A stretch of 9,425 nt of DNA, taken from positions 1 to 9,425 of the forward strand of contig NZER01000008.1 in assembly GCA_002690445.1 (NCBI GenBank). The letters are read 5' to 3'. Both the position numbers and the translations under genes were made by a program. This document shows positions 1 to 6,378 of the stretch, piece by piece (the stretch's first letter is position 1; each line of letters opens with the position of its first letter). Below the pieces are notes generated by a model. It saw only the letters and a program-made list of their open reading frames with translations, was not told the DNA's origin and did not search any database. This DNA comes from Candidatus Pacearchaeota archaeon. GTDB taxonomy: Archaea; Nanoarchaeota; Nanoarchaeia; Pacearchaeales; GW2011-AR1.

Positions 1-1
1 T

Positions 2-649
2 ATGATTAATATATTACGTATATTTGATTTTGATTGTACTATTGCTTTTACTGCAGCAGAAACACGTGTTAAAGCCCCCGACGGCACAGAAGCGACCCTA
101 CGTGACCAAAAGGAGTTCGAAGCCTACATGAACGCAGCTGCAGCGAAAGAAGGCATAGAAGCTTTTGACGCGGTGGATGCTTTGATGGAGCTTGGATACG
201 ACATTGACTTAAGTGATTTTTCAATTGTTAAAGATCCACAAGAGATTTCCGTAATAACTGATATTATGCGCGAGTTTCCCGAGAATTCCAAAACATATAT
301 TATGACCGCAAGACGCGGCAATTCGTTGGGCCCGATCTTGGAGTATATAGAAGAAATCGGTATAGACCCAAATCAGGTGAGGCCCATCGCAACTCAAGGC
401 GACTCTAAGGGCAATACGATTGCACACATGATTGGACAAAAGATTATGTCGGATGGCAAATCGAACATCAATCGCGTTGAATATTACGAAGATTCTCAAA
501 AAAATATTGATGACGTTTTAAGGAAAGTTTGTGAGAACCCAGAATTAGACGAGATCAAACCATTAGATTTTGAACTGATCATTAACAAAGTTATCAATAA
601 TGAGGGCGAATACAATATTGAACAGATTGAATGTCCCGCGCCAAACTAA
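2..649 (+). CDS. HAD-superfamily phosphatase-like protein
   Basis: The 215-residue product has the HAD hydrolase motifs in order. Motif I is FDFDCT, with nucleophile Asp9 and acid/base Asp11. Motif II is the Thr102 of IMTAR, motif III is likely Lys136, and motif IV is YEDSQKN with Glu163/Asp164. Family knowledge says such proteins remove a phosphate through an aspartyl-phosphate intermediate. The compact motif order resembles the 3'-phosphatase domains of phage polynucleotide kinases, but the substrate cannot be read from sequence and no kinase P-loop is present. The ATG is the second base of the window, so an upstream start cannot be excluded; the motif at residues 8-13 suggests the protein is complete. 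It ends in TAA, 24 bases before the next gene. The fold is fairly certain; the role is inference. Confidence 0.8.
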   Translation: MINILRIFDFDCTIAFTAAETRVKAPDGTEATLRDQKEFEAYMNAAAAKEGIEAFDAVDALMELGYDIDLSDFSIVKDPQEISVITDIMREFPENSKTYIMTARRGNSLGPILEYIEEIGIDPNQVRPIATQGDSKGNTIAHMIGQKIMSDGKSNINRVEYYEDSQKNIDDVLRKVCENPELDEIKPLDFELIINKVINNEGEYNIEQIECPAPN

Positions 650-660
650 TTAAGAGCGGT

Positions 661-665
661 GGAGG
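661..665 (+). promoter_or_regulatory. Shine-Dalgarno GGAGG for the coiled-coil gene
   Basis: GGAGG lies 8 bases before the ATG at 674. It is one of the best ribosome binding sites in the window and fixes that start. Confidence 0.6.
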
Positions 666-673
666 GCGCATAG

Positions 674-997
674 ATGGGCGATTTAAACGGTTGGGAAACT
701 TATTCAAAATTAGTGTTACAACAACTAGAAACCCTATCAACGGGTATCGAAGCCCTGCGTGGTGAACTACAAGATGTTAAAGAACAATTAACAGAATTGA
801 AAGCCAAGGAAGACCGGGTTCAGGACATTAAAGCGTGGAAAGAAAAAATGGATGATGTTGCCTCGCCGCCACAATTAAAAGCAGCACTCATAGAAATCGA
901 AGAATTAAAGACGTTTAAAACAAAAGCCATCACGATGTTTATGGTAGTACAGGCGGTAATGGGTATAGCCATGGCAATTGCCCTTGAAGTATTTTAA
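674..997 (+). CDS. Coiled-coil protein with C-terminal membrane anchor (XhlA-like layout)
   Basis: This is a 107-residue protein. Residues about 10-60 are a charged, heptad-like helix (LETLSTGIEALRGELQDVKE and onward). A second short helix follows at about 66-84, and one hydrophobic segment at about 86-105 ends the chain. This N-terminal coiled coil plus C-terminal transmembrane layout is like XhlA/haemolysin-type and other holin-associated phage proteins, and would place the helix on one face of the inner membrane. I base this on architecture only, not on a recognised sequence match. A good Shine-Dalgarno (GGAGG) fixes the start. It is followed by 117 bases without a gene. Confidence 0.75.
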   Translation: MGDLNGWETYSKLVLQQLETLSTGIEALRGELQDVKEQLTELKAKEDRVQDIKAWKEKMDDVASPPQLKAALIEIEELKTFKTKAITMFMVVQAVMGIAMAIALEVF

Positions 998-1057
998 TAT
1001 CAAAAAACAAAAGATTTCATAACATCCTCTCACAAACTACTAATTTTGAAGCAACAA

Positions 1058-1083
1058 GAGGCGCCATAGCCACCGCGTGCCTC
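1058..1083 (+). other. GC-rich imperfect stem-loop in the 998-1114 gap
   Basis: GAGGC at 1058-1062 pairs with GCCTC at 1079-1083, and GC inside it can pair with GC after a one-base bulge. The loop is about CATAGCCACC. No T-run follows, so it is not a classic intrinsic terminator. It could be a processing site or chance. Nothing else is visible in this gap. Confidence 0.25.
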
Positions 1084-1114
1084 ATATTGCCTGTGTTAAA
1101 TTCTAATTATATGC

Positions 1115-1408
1115 ATGGGCACAGAACATGATCCGGACGAAAAACTTAAAAAAGCCATCAGACAGGTCGCAGGCATGGCGCGCCCGCAAGATGGAGAACT
1201 GTTGCCAGAAGTATCTATCAAAGGAGGCAATGGAATAGTATTTTGTTATTATGCCCCCTATAAAAGATTTATCAAAATTTCTCGGGGGACGAAAGCTTTT
1301 ATAGTAGATGAGGATACAATATCACCAGATCGTGTGATAATATATACTTTTGATGGACACTTGGTCGAGATAGAGAAAGACGAACTAATCTTTACAGGAT
1401 ATGATTGA
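1115..1408 (+). CDS. Hypothetical small phage protein
   Basis: I do not recognise this 97-residue product. The first 25 residues are charged and probably helical (DPDEKLKKAIRQVAGMAR). The rest reads as alternating beta strands (GIVFCYYAPYKRFIKISRGT, then RVIIYTFDGHLVEIEKDEL), which suggests a small beta-rich fold. No clear Shine-Dalgarno precedes the ATG; a second ATG at 1111 in another frame soon hits a stop. The stop TGA overlaps the next ATG (TGATG at 1406-1410), typical of translational coupling, which supports both genes being real. Confidence 0.6.
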   Translation: MGTEHDPDEKLKKAIRQVAGMARPQDGELLPEVSIKGGNGIVFCYYAPYKRFIKISRGTKAFIVDEDTISPDRVIIYTFDGHLVEIEKDELIFTGYD

Positions 1409-1560
1409 TGCTATTCCAATTTGGATATTTTTGGAAACTCTTGTTAACAGTTTTCGTGACGTGGGGCTCGTATGCTCTCTTTGGGTTTGAATTCACAGTG
1501 GTGACGTTGCTGGCAATTTTATTAACTTTATATTATAAAAATACTACAATTCTTTTGTGA
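1408..1560 (+). CDS. Small two-TM membrane protein (holin-like size)
   Basis: This 50-codon frame starts at the ATG overlapping the previous stop (TGATG) and has AGGA about 8 bases upstream. The product is almost wholly hydrophobic. Segments at about residues 10-26 (LLLTVFVTWGSYALF) and 29-43 (FTVVTLLAILLTLYY) are separated by one Glu, and it ends YYKNTTILL. This fits a small inner-membrane hairpin protein. The size and two-TM topology are compatible with a holin, antiholin or other small phage membrane protein, but no family match is claimed. Its stop TGA overlaps a GTG start (GTGA at 1557-1560). Tight coupling on both sides and the consistent hydrophobic pattern are the evidence that it is real. 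Confidence 0.6.
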   Translation: MLFQFGYFWKLLLTVFVTWGSYALFGFEFTVVTLLAILLTLYYKNTTILL

Positions 1561-1793
1561 CATCCTGCGATATCATTCTACTTAGGATGATGCCGACAAA
1601 CAAAAGAAAATATTACAAACCAAACGAAGGTGGTGTTTCTGCTGCGCAAAGAACTTTTCTACTTAAATGGCTCGACGAAGCGGACGGCTCGATTAAACAC
1701 GAGGCGTTTTCCCAAGAAAAAGATGTTACTAAAAAATTAACCACTTATTTAAAAGCTGGCGTATGCTCTTGGGTAGTCAGCTATTATGATTAA
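1557..1793 (+). CDS. Hypothetical small basic protein
   Basis: This 78-residue product is not recognised. The GTG at 1557 overlaps the upstream stop in a GTGA arrangement. Alternative starts are the double ATG at 1587/1590, which would begin MMPTNKRKYYKPNEGG and drop an unconvincing N-terminus; no strong ribosome binding site decides between them. The body looks like a soluble helical protein (SAAQRTFLLKWLDEADGSIK, then DVTKKLTTYLKAGVCSWVV). Its last 8 bases overlap the next gene. It is real by context, but its start is uncertain and its function unknown. Confidence 0.5.
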   Translation: MTSCDIILLRMMPTNKRKYYKPNEGGVSAAQRTFLLKWLDEADGSIKHEAFSQEKDVTKKLTTYLKAGVCSWVVSYYD

Positions 1794-2043
1794 AAAGGAA
1801 GAATTTGGAGAATTATCATCTGTAGAGTTGGGAACTGGGGATATTGTTGAGTGGACAACATGGAACAGCGGCGATGATTGCTGGGATTCAAACTACGGTG
1901 TGCTATTAGAAATAACGAACCAGCTTAGATCTAACCGAATCGTCTCCATATCTAAAGTGATACCCATTAATGAACCCCACACAGAGTTAGAATTTTTTAC
2001 TATCAGCCTTAGACTTGTTAACAAATCAAAAAATATATCATAG
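1786..2043 (+). CDS. Small SH3-like beta-barrel protein
   Basis: The 85-residue product contains a run typical of small phage SH3/KOW-like proteins: GTGDIVEWTTW, then NYGVLLEI, then RIVSISKVIPIN, then LEFFTISLRLVN, all alternating strands with a GDxV turn. The protein from 8639-8887 in this window has the same GDLV ... GVIINI pattern, so the two may be distant relatives. The function is unknown; such domains bind proteins or nucleic acid. The frame ends at TAG (2041-2043) but stays open beyond it except for a second TAG at 2089, reaching a TAA that overlaps the next ATG. The listed end is the conventional one; see the separate entry for the extension. Confidence 0.6.
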   Translation: MIKKEEFGELSSVELGTGDIVEWTTWNSGDDCWDSNYGVLLEITNQLRSNRIVSISKVIPINEPHTELEFFTISLRLVNKSKNIS

Positions 2044-2136
2044 AGTTTAGAAAAAGAACTATTGGAAAAGACCGGCTTGAGAACTATTTAGGATGTATTT
2101 TTAGCTTCTCTAAAGAAAAAAGGTATTTTTAGTTAA
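2044..2136 (+). other. In-frame extension behind TAG codons (read-through tail or gene remnant)
   Basis: Past the TAG at 2041-2043 the same frame reads SLEKELLEKTGLRTI, a second TAG at 2089-2091, then DVFLASLKKKGIFS and TAA at 2134-2136. Both pieces look like ordinary amphipathic helix. The final TAA overlaps the next ATG (TAATG), the junction style used elsewhere in this window. Either TAG is read as an amino acid here, or this is the decayed remnant of a small gene or of a longer C-terminus. No suppressor tRNA is visible in the window. Confidence 0.4.
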
Positions 2137-3221
2137 TGATTGACACCTTGATGCCCCTCATAAAACAATTTCTCCCCTTCGCGGGAGAAAAAATGGGATT
2201 CAAAGATCCTCCACGTTTATTTTTGCGTGGTGATTCTAAAAACGCCAAGAACCCTTTAGGGAAAACAGCTTACTACGATCCTTCAGCCAAATCAGTAACA
2301 TTATACACCACCGGTAGACATCCCAAGGATGTGATGCGCTCTCTCTCACACGAGTTGGTACACCACACTCAAAATTGTCGCGGTGATTTTGATGATGTTG
2401 GGGAAATGGGAGAAGGATACGCTCAAAATGACTCGCATCTGCGTGAAATGGAGCGTGAAGCATACGAAGTTGGAAATATGTGCTTTCGAGATTGGGAAGA
2501 CAGCATAAAAAGTACTATTTACTTTGAACATCTACAAAGAGGAGAAAATAAGATGTCAACAAAAGATTGGAAAAACAACGAAATTTCACAGCTACTATCA
2601 GAAGCATGGGGTTTCAAATTTAGCACTCTTCAAGAATTTGATGAGTTTAACGGAACTGGAGAAATCCAGGAAGAACGCACCGGCTCTGGTGTAGGTCATG
2701 GCTCCGGCGATGACGACCCGGGCGTAGGTAAGAAGGAAAGCGAAGGCGAAGAACTTAGCAAGCGCGAGCTTAGCGAGACTGGCGCCAAGGATACAGGTGC
2801 CTCTAAGGGTGACGAATCTAAGACCGATAAGGGAGAAGAGGATTATACCACCAAGAAGGGTGAGAAGCTAAAGGTAGGTTCTGGCAAACGCGGTTCCAAG
2901 CCCGGAGACGAGGCTGATGTGAACGAGAATACCGAACTCACTGAAGACAGCGGCGCCGAAGAAGGCGAGCACTATGAAGATAATGCGATGCACGACGAAG
3001 ATCATATTAAGGCTATTGAACATCATTTAGATGCTCTCAAGCACGACCGTGATTATGACGAAGATCACATTGACGAGCGCGCCAGCATGGAAGACGCACA
3101 CCCACAAGGACCCGGGCGCAAGACGACCAAGACGTCTGGCGAGCGTGTCACGAGCGAAAACGCACAAGTAAGTAAAGAATTGCGCAATGCAATCTTGGAA
3201 GTATTGCGTAAGCATTTCTAA
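2136..3221 (+). CDS. HExxH metalloprotease-like protein fused to an acidic C-terminal region
   Basis: The 361-residue product has two parts. Residues 1-130 carry SHELVHHTQ, an HExxH zinc motif with His72, Glu73 and His76, followed by HLREMEREAYEVG, where Glu104 or Glu108 could be the third ligand as in gluzincin-type enzymes. I associate such HELVHH proteins with marine phages; a virion-maturation or cell-wall role is only inference. Residues 140-361 begin MSTKDWKNNEISQLLSEAWG and become a low-complexity region rich in Lys, Glu, Asp, Gly and His, ending in a helix (SKELRNAILEVLRKHF). The ATG at 2553 inside the gene has its own strong Shine-Dalgarno, so the second part may also be made alone. 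The start overlaps a TAA, with AAAGG about 12 bases upstream. Confidence 0.75.
   Translation: MIDTLMPLIKQFLPFAGEKMGFKDPPRLFLRGDSKNAKNPLGKTAYYDPSAKSVTLYTTGRHPKDVMRSLSHELVHHTQNCRGDFDDVGEMGEGYAQNDSHLREMEREAYEVGNMCFRDWEDSIKSTIYFEHLQRGENKMSTKDWKNNEISQLLSEAWGFKFSTLQEFDEFNGTGEIQEERTGSGVGHGSGDDDPGVGKKESEGEELSKRELSETGAKDTGASKGDESKTDKGEEDYTTKKGEKLKVGSGKRGSKPGDEADVNENTELTEDSGAEEGEHYEDNAMHDEDHIKAIEHHLDALKHDRDYDEDHIDERASMEDAHPQGPGRKTTKTSGERVTSENAQVSKELRNAILEVLRKHF
2539..2555 (+). promoter_or_regulatory. Internal ribosome binding site and ATG in the metalloprotease gene
   Basis: GAGGAG at 2539-2544 lies 8 bases before an in-frame ATG at 2553, codon 140 of the surrounding gene. This is stronger than the site at the gene's own start. 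It would produce a separate 222-residue protein covering the acidic C-terminal region. Confidence 0.5.
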
Positions 3222-3335
3222 GGAGAATTCTCATGAGAGGGAAATCTAAAAATTGAGACTCATTTTGAACTCAAAAAACTCAAAAATCGATTTATTCGCG
3301 AATTATTATGGCTTCAACAACTGGAGGGTGCCCAA
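3219..3335 (+). other. Strong Shine-Dalgarno, ATG and open frame broken by one base at an A5 run
   Basis: TAAGGAG at 3219-3225 is 7 bases before an ATG at 3233, but that frame reads only MRGKSKN before TGA at 3254. Removing one A from the A5 run at 3248-3252 would join it to the frame of the next gene, giving MRGKSKIETHFELKKLKNRF and on through RELLWLQQLEGAQV into the 3336 product. The bases read in that frame look fully coding. Either a one-base indel or sequencing error, or a +1 frameshift, lies here. Confidence 0.5.
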
Positions 3336-3587
3336 GTGTCTTTAAATTCTGAATGGCAAAACTTTCTCCACGAAGGCTTGGACGAAAAAACAATCTTCAC
3401 TTATATTCAAGGTCTGGAAGAGATAATTTCCAATCTTAAACCTCGAACCATGACCGAGAAGAGAAGAATGTCCTTGGCCAAACAACACGTCCGCGAAGTT
3501 AAACGGTATGCGCGCAGAATGCAGAACGAGATGAGCCTCCTTGAAGAGAAACTCAATATTTTAGAAGAGTCCCGAGGGAAAGAATAA
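3336..3587 (+). CDS. Small helical phage protein
   Basis: The 83-residue product is all helix and highly charged: SEWQNFLHEGLDEKTIFTYI, then LEEIISNLKPRTMTEKRRMS, then HVREVKRYARRMQNEMSLLEEKLNILEE, with the last part a coiled-coil candidate. The GTG start has GGAGG at 3323-3327, 8 bases upstream, so it is usable. However, the frame is open back to 3237, and the upstream codons look coding, so the native protein may be about 34 residues longer with an ATG at 3233 (see the preceding entry). The TAA overlaps the next ATG (TAATG), which couples it to the large ligase-like gene. The function is unknown; constant pairing with the next gene would suggest a partner of it. Confidence 0.65.
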   Translation: MSLNSEWQNFLHEGLDEKTIFTYIQGLEEIISNLKPRTMTEKRRMSLAKQHVREVKRYARRMQNEMSLLEEKLNILEESRGKE

Positions 3588-5587
3588 TGGGCGGTGCAGC
3601 CGGACATATGAATCACCCCTTTGATTTGGGGTGGGTGAACACAGGAAACGATTTGCTCGACTTTTTTGATCGAGCAAAAACCTTTGTAGATAAAAAAGGT
3701 GCCGGCGCAGTCAAAATTGATGGTGTCAACGTGTCTTTTAAGGTAGTTGGAGACGAGGAAAACAAGCAATTTGCAGTGGACCGCGGCTCGTTAAAACCTA
3801 TTGACATCGATGGGATCACTATGGATCGAGTAGACGACCGCTTCCCAGAAGGTCACGGCATGCGCCCGGCAATTCGCACTTTGCTTACGATTCTTAATAC
3901 CGCTCTTCCCGATATAAAAGAGCAATTAGTGGAATTAGGGATGTGGGATAACCCCGCGATGTTTTTAAATACCGAATATGTTGCCGGAACCACTAACGTC
4001 ACAGAATATGATGAGAATTTCCTTGCCATCCACGGGCTAAACCAGTTTTATCAAAAAGTCCACAGTCGCACGGGACAAGAACGTCCTGGCGCTGAGCGCC
4101 CCGAAGGCGTAAAAGCCCCAAGCGTAGAGGTTCCCTATGATCCTTCTATTATGGAGCAGTTAATTAAGAAACTCAACCCTGTAGCTAACGAGCACGGCTT
4201 CCAAGTTTATGGTTCGGTTCCCACCGAACGACTAACCGATTCGGACATCGATTTTTCATCTACTTTATCAGAACCTTTTACAGTTAGAGTGTCTGATGAT
4301 AGAGAGATCACAAAGTCCCTCGAAGAATGGCTCGCAGAAGCCTCTAATCCCCGCTACAAGACCGTTAAGCTGAAGAGTGGGAAGAAGACCCATCCTCTCC
4401 ACAAAGAGCTGTACAAAACGATTCTAGACGGTTCTGTGCCTATTATAGACCTCCTTGAGGACGCGGACGCAGAAGCTGCAATTTACGGCGCCATTATGAT
4501 GCATGCCACCCGCATGCTGGGCAACGATGTACTTCGCGGACTAACGAGCCCCATGGGCGATGTTATGAGTCACGAAGGAGTGGTTTTACGAGATGACGAT
4601 TTATTCGGACCTGCACCGGTAAAGATTACCGGCGAGTTTATCCTGGGAGGAATGGGATCTGGGTTTCAAGCAGACACATCACTCACCGAAGAAGACGAGG
4701 AAGAGGAATTCAATCTTGAAGCAGAAGAAGACGAAGAGATAGGTTTTGAAGTCGAAGACGAAGATGCCGACCCGGTGGGTCCGTCTCGCGTAGTTGCGGT
4801 GGTGCCCGGAGCATTTAAACCCCCTCATCTGGGACACCTATCTATGGTGGAAGAATATGCAGCCGAAGCTGACGAAGTGGTTGTGTTGGTTTCTGCCCCC
4901 CTAAAGTCTTCGCGAAAACTTGCCTCTGGTCGTGAAATTACTGCCGAGGACTCAAAAAGAATTTGGGAACTCCTAACTTCCCAGTTATCTAACGTAGATG
5001 TTCAGATATCTCCACATGCCTCTCCCATTACTGCCACTTATGATTTTATTGGCGACGAGGGACCCCTGCAGGCTGGCGATGAAGTTATTCTGGGGGTAAG
5101 TACCAAGGGCGGCGATGCAATCAGATTTAAAGAAGCAGACAAATACGCGAAAGAGGGTATAAGTGTGCGCGATCTAGAAAGTGCCGCGGTTGTCCCCGGT
5201 TCACACTCAGCCCAATATATGGGACTTTTAAACGTATCTCCTCTCAAAGATGAAATGCCCAGTGTTAAATCGGGCAAGAACCCCATGGAATTCCACGCTT
5301 CGGATATGAGGTACCTGATAGGTAAGGCAGACTCTGATGAAGAGGCAGTTGAATTGCTAGAAGATTTCGTTGGAGAAGATAAGGTCTTCGACTTGCTTTC
5401 TATTATGGGACTAGATACTGGATTAAACGAGATGTCTGCCATGGCAGGCGGCGCGGTGTCGGGATATGCCAGAGAAGACGATGATGAGAAAAAGAACAAT
5501 ATGAACATTATCCGAAGAGAAAACATTGATCTAAATATCGTTGATAATGTAATGAGACTAATTATGGAAAAGGGCATTATGCGATGA
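3587..5587 (+). CDS. Covalent nucleotidyltransferase (ligase-like) domain fused to HxGH nucleotidylyltransferase domain
   Basis: The 666-residue product starts GGAAGHMNHPFD, an opening I associate with a marine myovirus family (DUF6267-like, from memory). Ligase-type motifs follow: KIDG with Lys43 as the would-be adenylated lysine (motif I), FLNTEYV with Glu130 (motif III), HEGVVLR with Glu330 (motif IV) and PVKITG with Lys346 (motif V). Residues about 183-300 form a long insert between motifs III and IV. A very acidic linker (about 365-396) leads to a cytidylyltransferase-like domain: GAFKPPHLGH at 408-417 (the HxGH motif) and HASDMR at 570-575, which fits the family's C-terminal (S/T)xxxR motif. 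The last 50 residues are a separate tail (EMSAMAGGAVSGYA, then a helix). The substrate is unknown. Capping, ligating or cofactor-forming activity is inference. The start overlaps the previous stop. Confidence 0.75.
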   Translation: MGGAAGHMNHPFDLGWVNTGNDLLDFFDRAKTFVDKKGAGAVKIDGVNVSFKVVGDEENKQFAVDRGSLKPIDIDGITMDRVDDRFPEGHGMRPAIRTLLTILNTALPDIKEQLVELGMWDNPAMFLNTEYVAGTTNVTEYDENFLAIHGLNQFYQKVHSRTGQERPGAERPEGVKAPSVEVPYDPSIMEQLIKKLNPVANEHGFQVYGSVPTERLTDSDIDFSSTLSEPFTVRVSDDREITKSLEEWLAEASNPRYKTVKLKSGKKTHPLHKELYKTILDGSVPIIDLLEDADAEAAIYGAIMMHATRMLGNDVLRGLTSPMGDVMSHEGVVLRDDDLFGPAPVKITGEFILGGMGSGFQADTSLTEEDEEEEFNLEAEEDEEIGFEVEDEDADPVGPSRVVAVVPGAFKPPHLGHLSMVEEYAAEADEVVVLVSAPLKSSRKLASGREITAEDSKRIWELLTSQLSNVDVQISPHASPITATYDFIGDEGPLQAGDEVILGVSTKGGDAIRFKEADKYAKEGISVRDLESAAVVPGSHSAQYMGLLNVSPLKDEMPSVKSGKNPMEFHASDMRYLIGKADSDEEAVELLEDFVGEDKVFDLLSIMGLDTGLNEMSAMAGGAVSGYAREDDDEKKNNMNIIRRENIDLNIVDNVMRLIMEKGIMR

Positions 5588-6378
5588 ATAAACAAGAAGA
5601 ACAATCTCTTAGAGAGAACATAAGACATTTGATACGACATGTCAAACAACAAAAACTAAACGAAGAAGACTCCCTGCGTTCGATTATTCGTGATATAATG
5701 GATGTAGAACTAAAGAACCTGTCCGAAACTCAAGTTGCTGATATAGAGCCAACCCCCAACAAGTCCACAGGTATTAATGTATTAGAAGAACTCCTCAAGA
5801 AAATTATACCCGTCCTGGAAACAGACTATAAATCCTTAACCACCGATGCTGCCCAACGCGACTCCTTTAGAGCACACATTGTTAACGCAGTCGTTAACAC
5901 ACTGACACCAGCGCGAGTCAATACGGCCGCCGGTGAGGAAGAAGCTGCCGAACTTCAAGAAATTGAAGTCGACGAAGAAATTGAAATTAAGGTTGGCGGC
6001 GAAGAGGGTGCCGGAGACGATAAGTTTATCGACATCCGCACAGATGCCGAAAAGTCTGCCGAAGACGAAGAAGAAGATGCCGACCCTCGCGATGATTTCG
6101 GTACCGGCGTTGAAGGTGATGAAACCGGCAGAAATGTTGCCTATCAGAGTTTTAAGAAAATCGAAAGCAATGTTATCGATTCTTACGAGCTTTTGAGCAA
6201 TGACGAAGACCAAGAACTGTTTTACGATTATTTGATTGCAAATCTCAAACTATATTTTGACAAGTTTGAAGAAGAGCTTGCCTCGGCAGTAAACGAGCCC
6301 ACGAATCAGGCTTATGATACTGCGAAGACAGAAGAGCCCGGGCTCGGCGGCGAAGAAGACTTAGAGTTGGAGCTATAG
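5584..6378 (+). CDS. Acidic conserved phage protein, probably virion or assembly associated
   Basis: The 264-residue product begins with a basic helix (LRENIRHLIRHVKQQKL), then DSLRSIIRDIMDVELKNLSE, then a folded-looking region GINVLEELLKKIIPVLETDYKSL with FRAHIVNAVVNTL (about 60-108). A long Glu/Asp-rich low-complexity stretch (about 115-175) follows, then a second helical domain (FKKIESNVIDSYELL, then DQELFYDYLIANLKLYFDKFEEEL), and an acidic end. No enzyme motif is visible. The acidic spacer between two helical parts is reminiscent of scaffold or structural phage proteins, but that is inference. Its ATG overlaps the stop of the ligase-like gene (ATGA). It ends in TAG directly followed, in the same frame, by the next ATG. 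Confidence 0.75.
   Translation: MNKQEEQSLRENIRHLIRHVKQQKLNEEDSLRSIIRDIMDVELKNLSETQVADIEPTPNKSTGINVLEELLKKIIPVLETDYKSLTTDAAQRDSFRAHIVNAVVNTLTPARVNTAAGEEEAAELQEIEVDEEIEIKVGGEEGAGDDKFIDIRTDAEKSAEDEEEDADPRDDFGTGVEGDETGRNVAYQSFKKIESNVIDSYELLSNDEDQELFYDYLIANLKLYFDKFEEELASAVNEPTNQAYDTAKTEEPGLGGEEDLELEL

Noticed and set aside
3223..3232. GAGAATTCTC palindrome after the metalloprotease stop
   Set aside because: It has no room for a loop, so it cannot form a terminator hairpin; its bases are explained by the ribosome binding site before ATG 3233.
3269..3287. Tandem ACTCAAAAA repeat
   Set aside because: It is two copies only, and is explained by repeated Leu-Lys-Lys codons of the likely upstream extension of the 3336 gene.
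3407..3769. Minus-strand open frame of 120 codons
   Set aside because: It is antisense to two overlapping coupled genes and has no motif or ribosome binding site.
5038..5652. Long minus-strand open frame of 204 codons
   Set aside because: It lies opposite the well-supported ligase-like gene and reads as Ser/Pro/Ile-rich low-complexity, the usual mirror of an acidic coding strand.
5933..6196. Plus-strand Lys/Pro-rich frame inside the acidic gene
   Set aside because: It is an out-of-frame reading of GAA-rich codons (AAG/AAA-rich) with no start signal.
5836..6213. Minus-strand open frame of 125 codons
   Set aside because: It is the shadow of the Glu/Asp-rich stretch of the acidic protein; its Phe/Val/Asn-rich content reflects complementary GAA/GAC codons.
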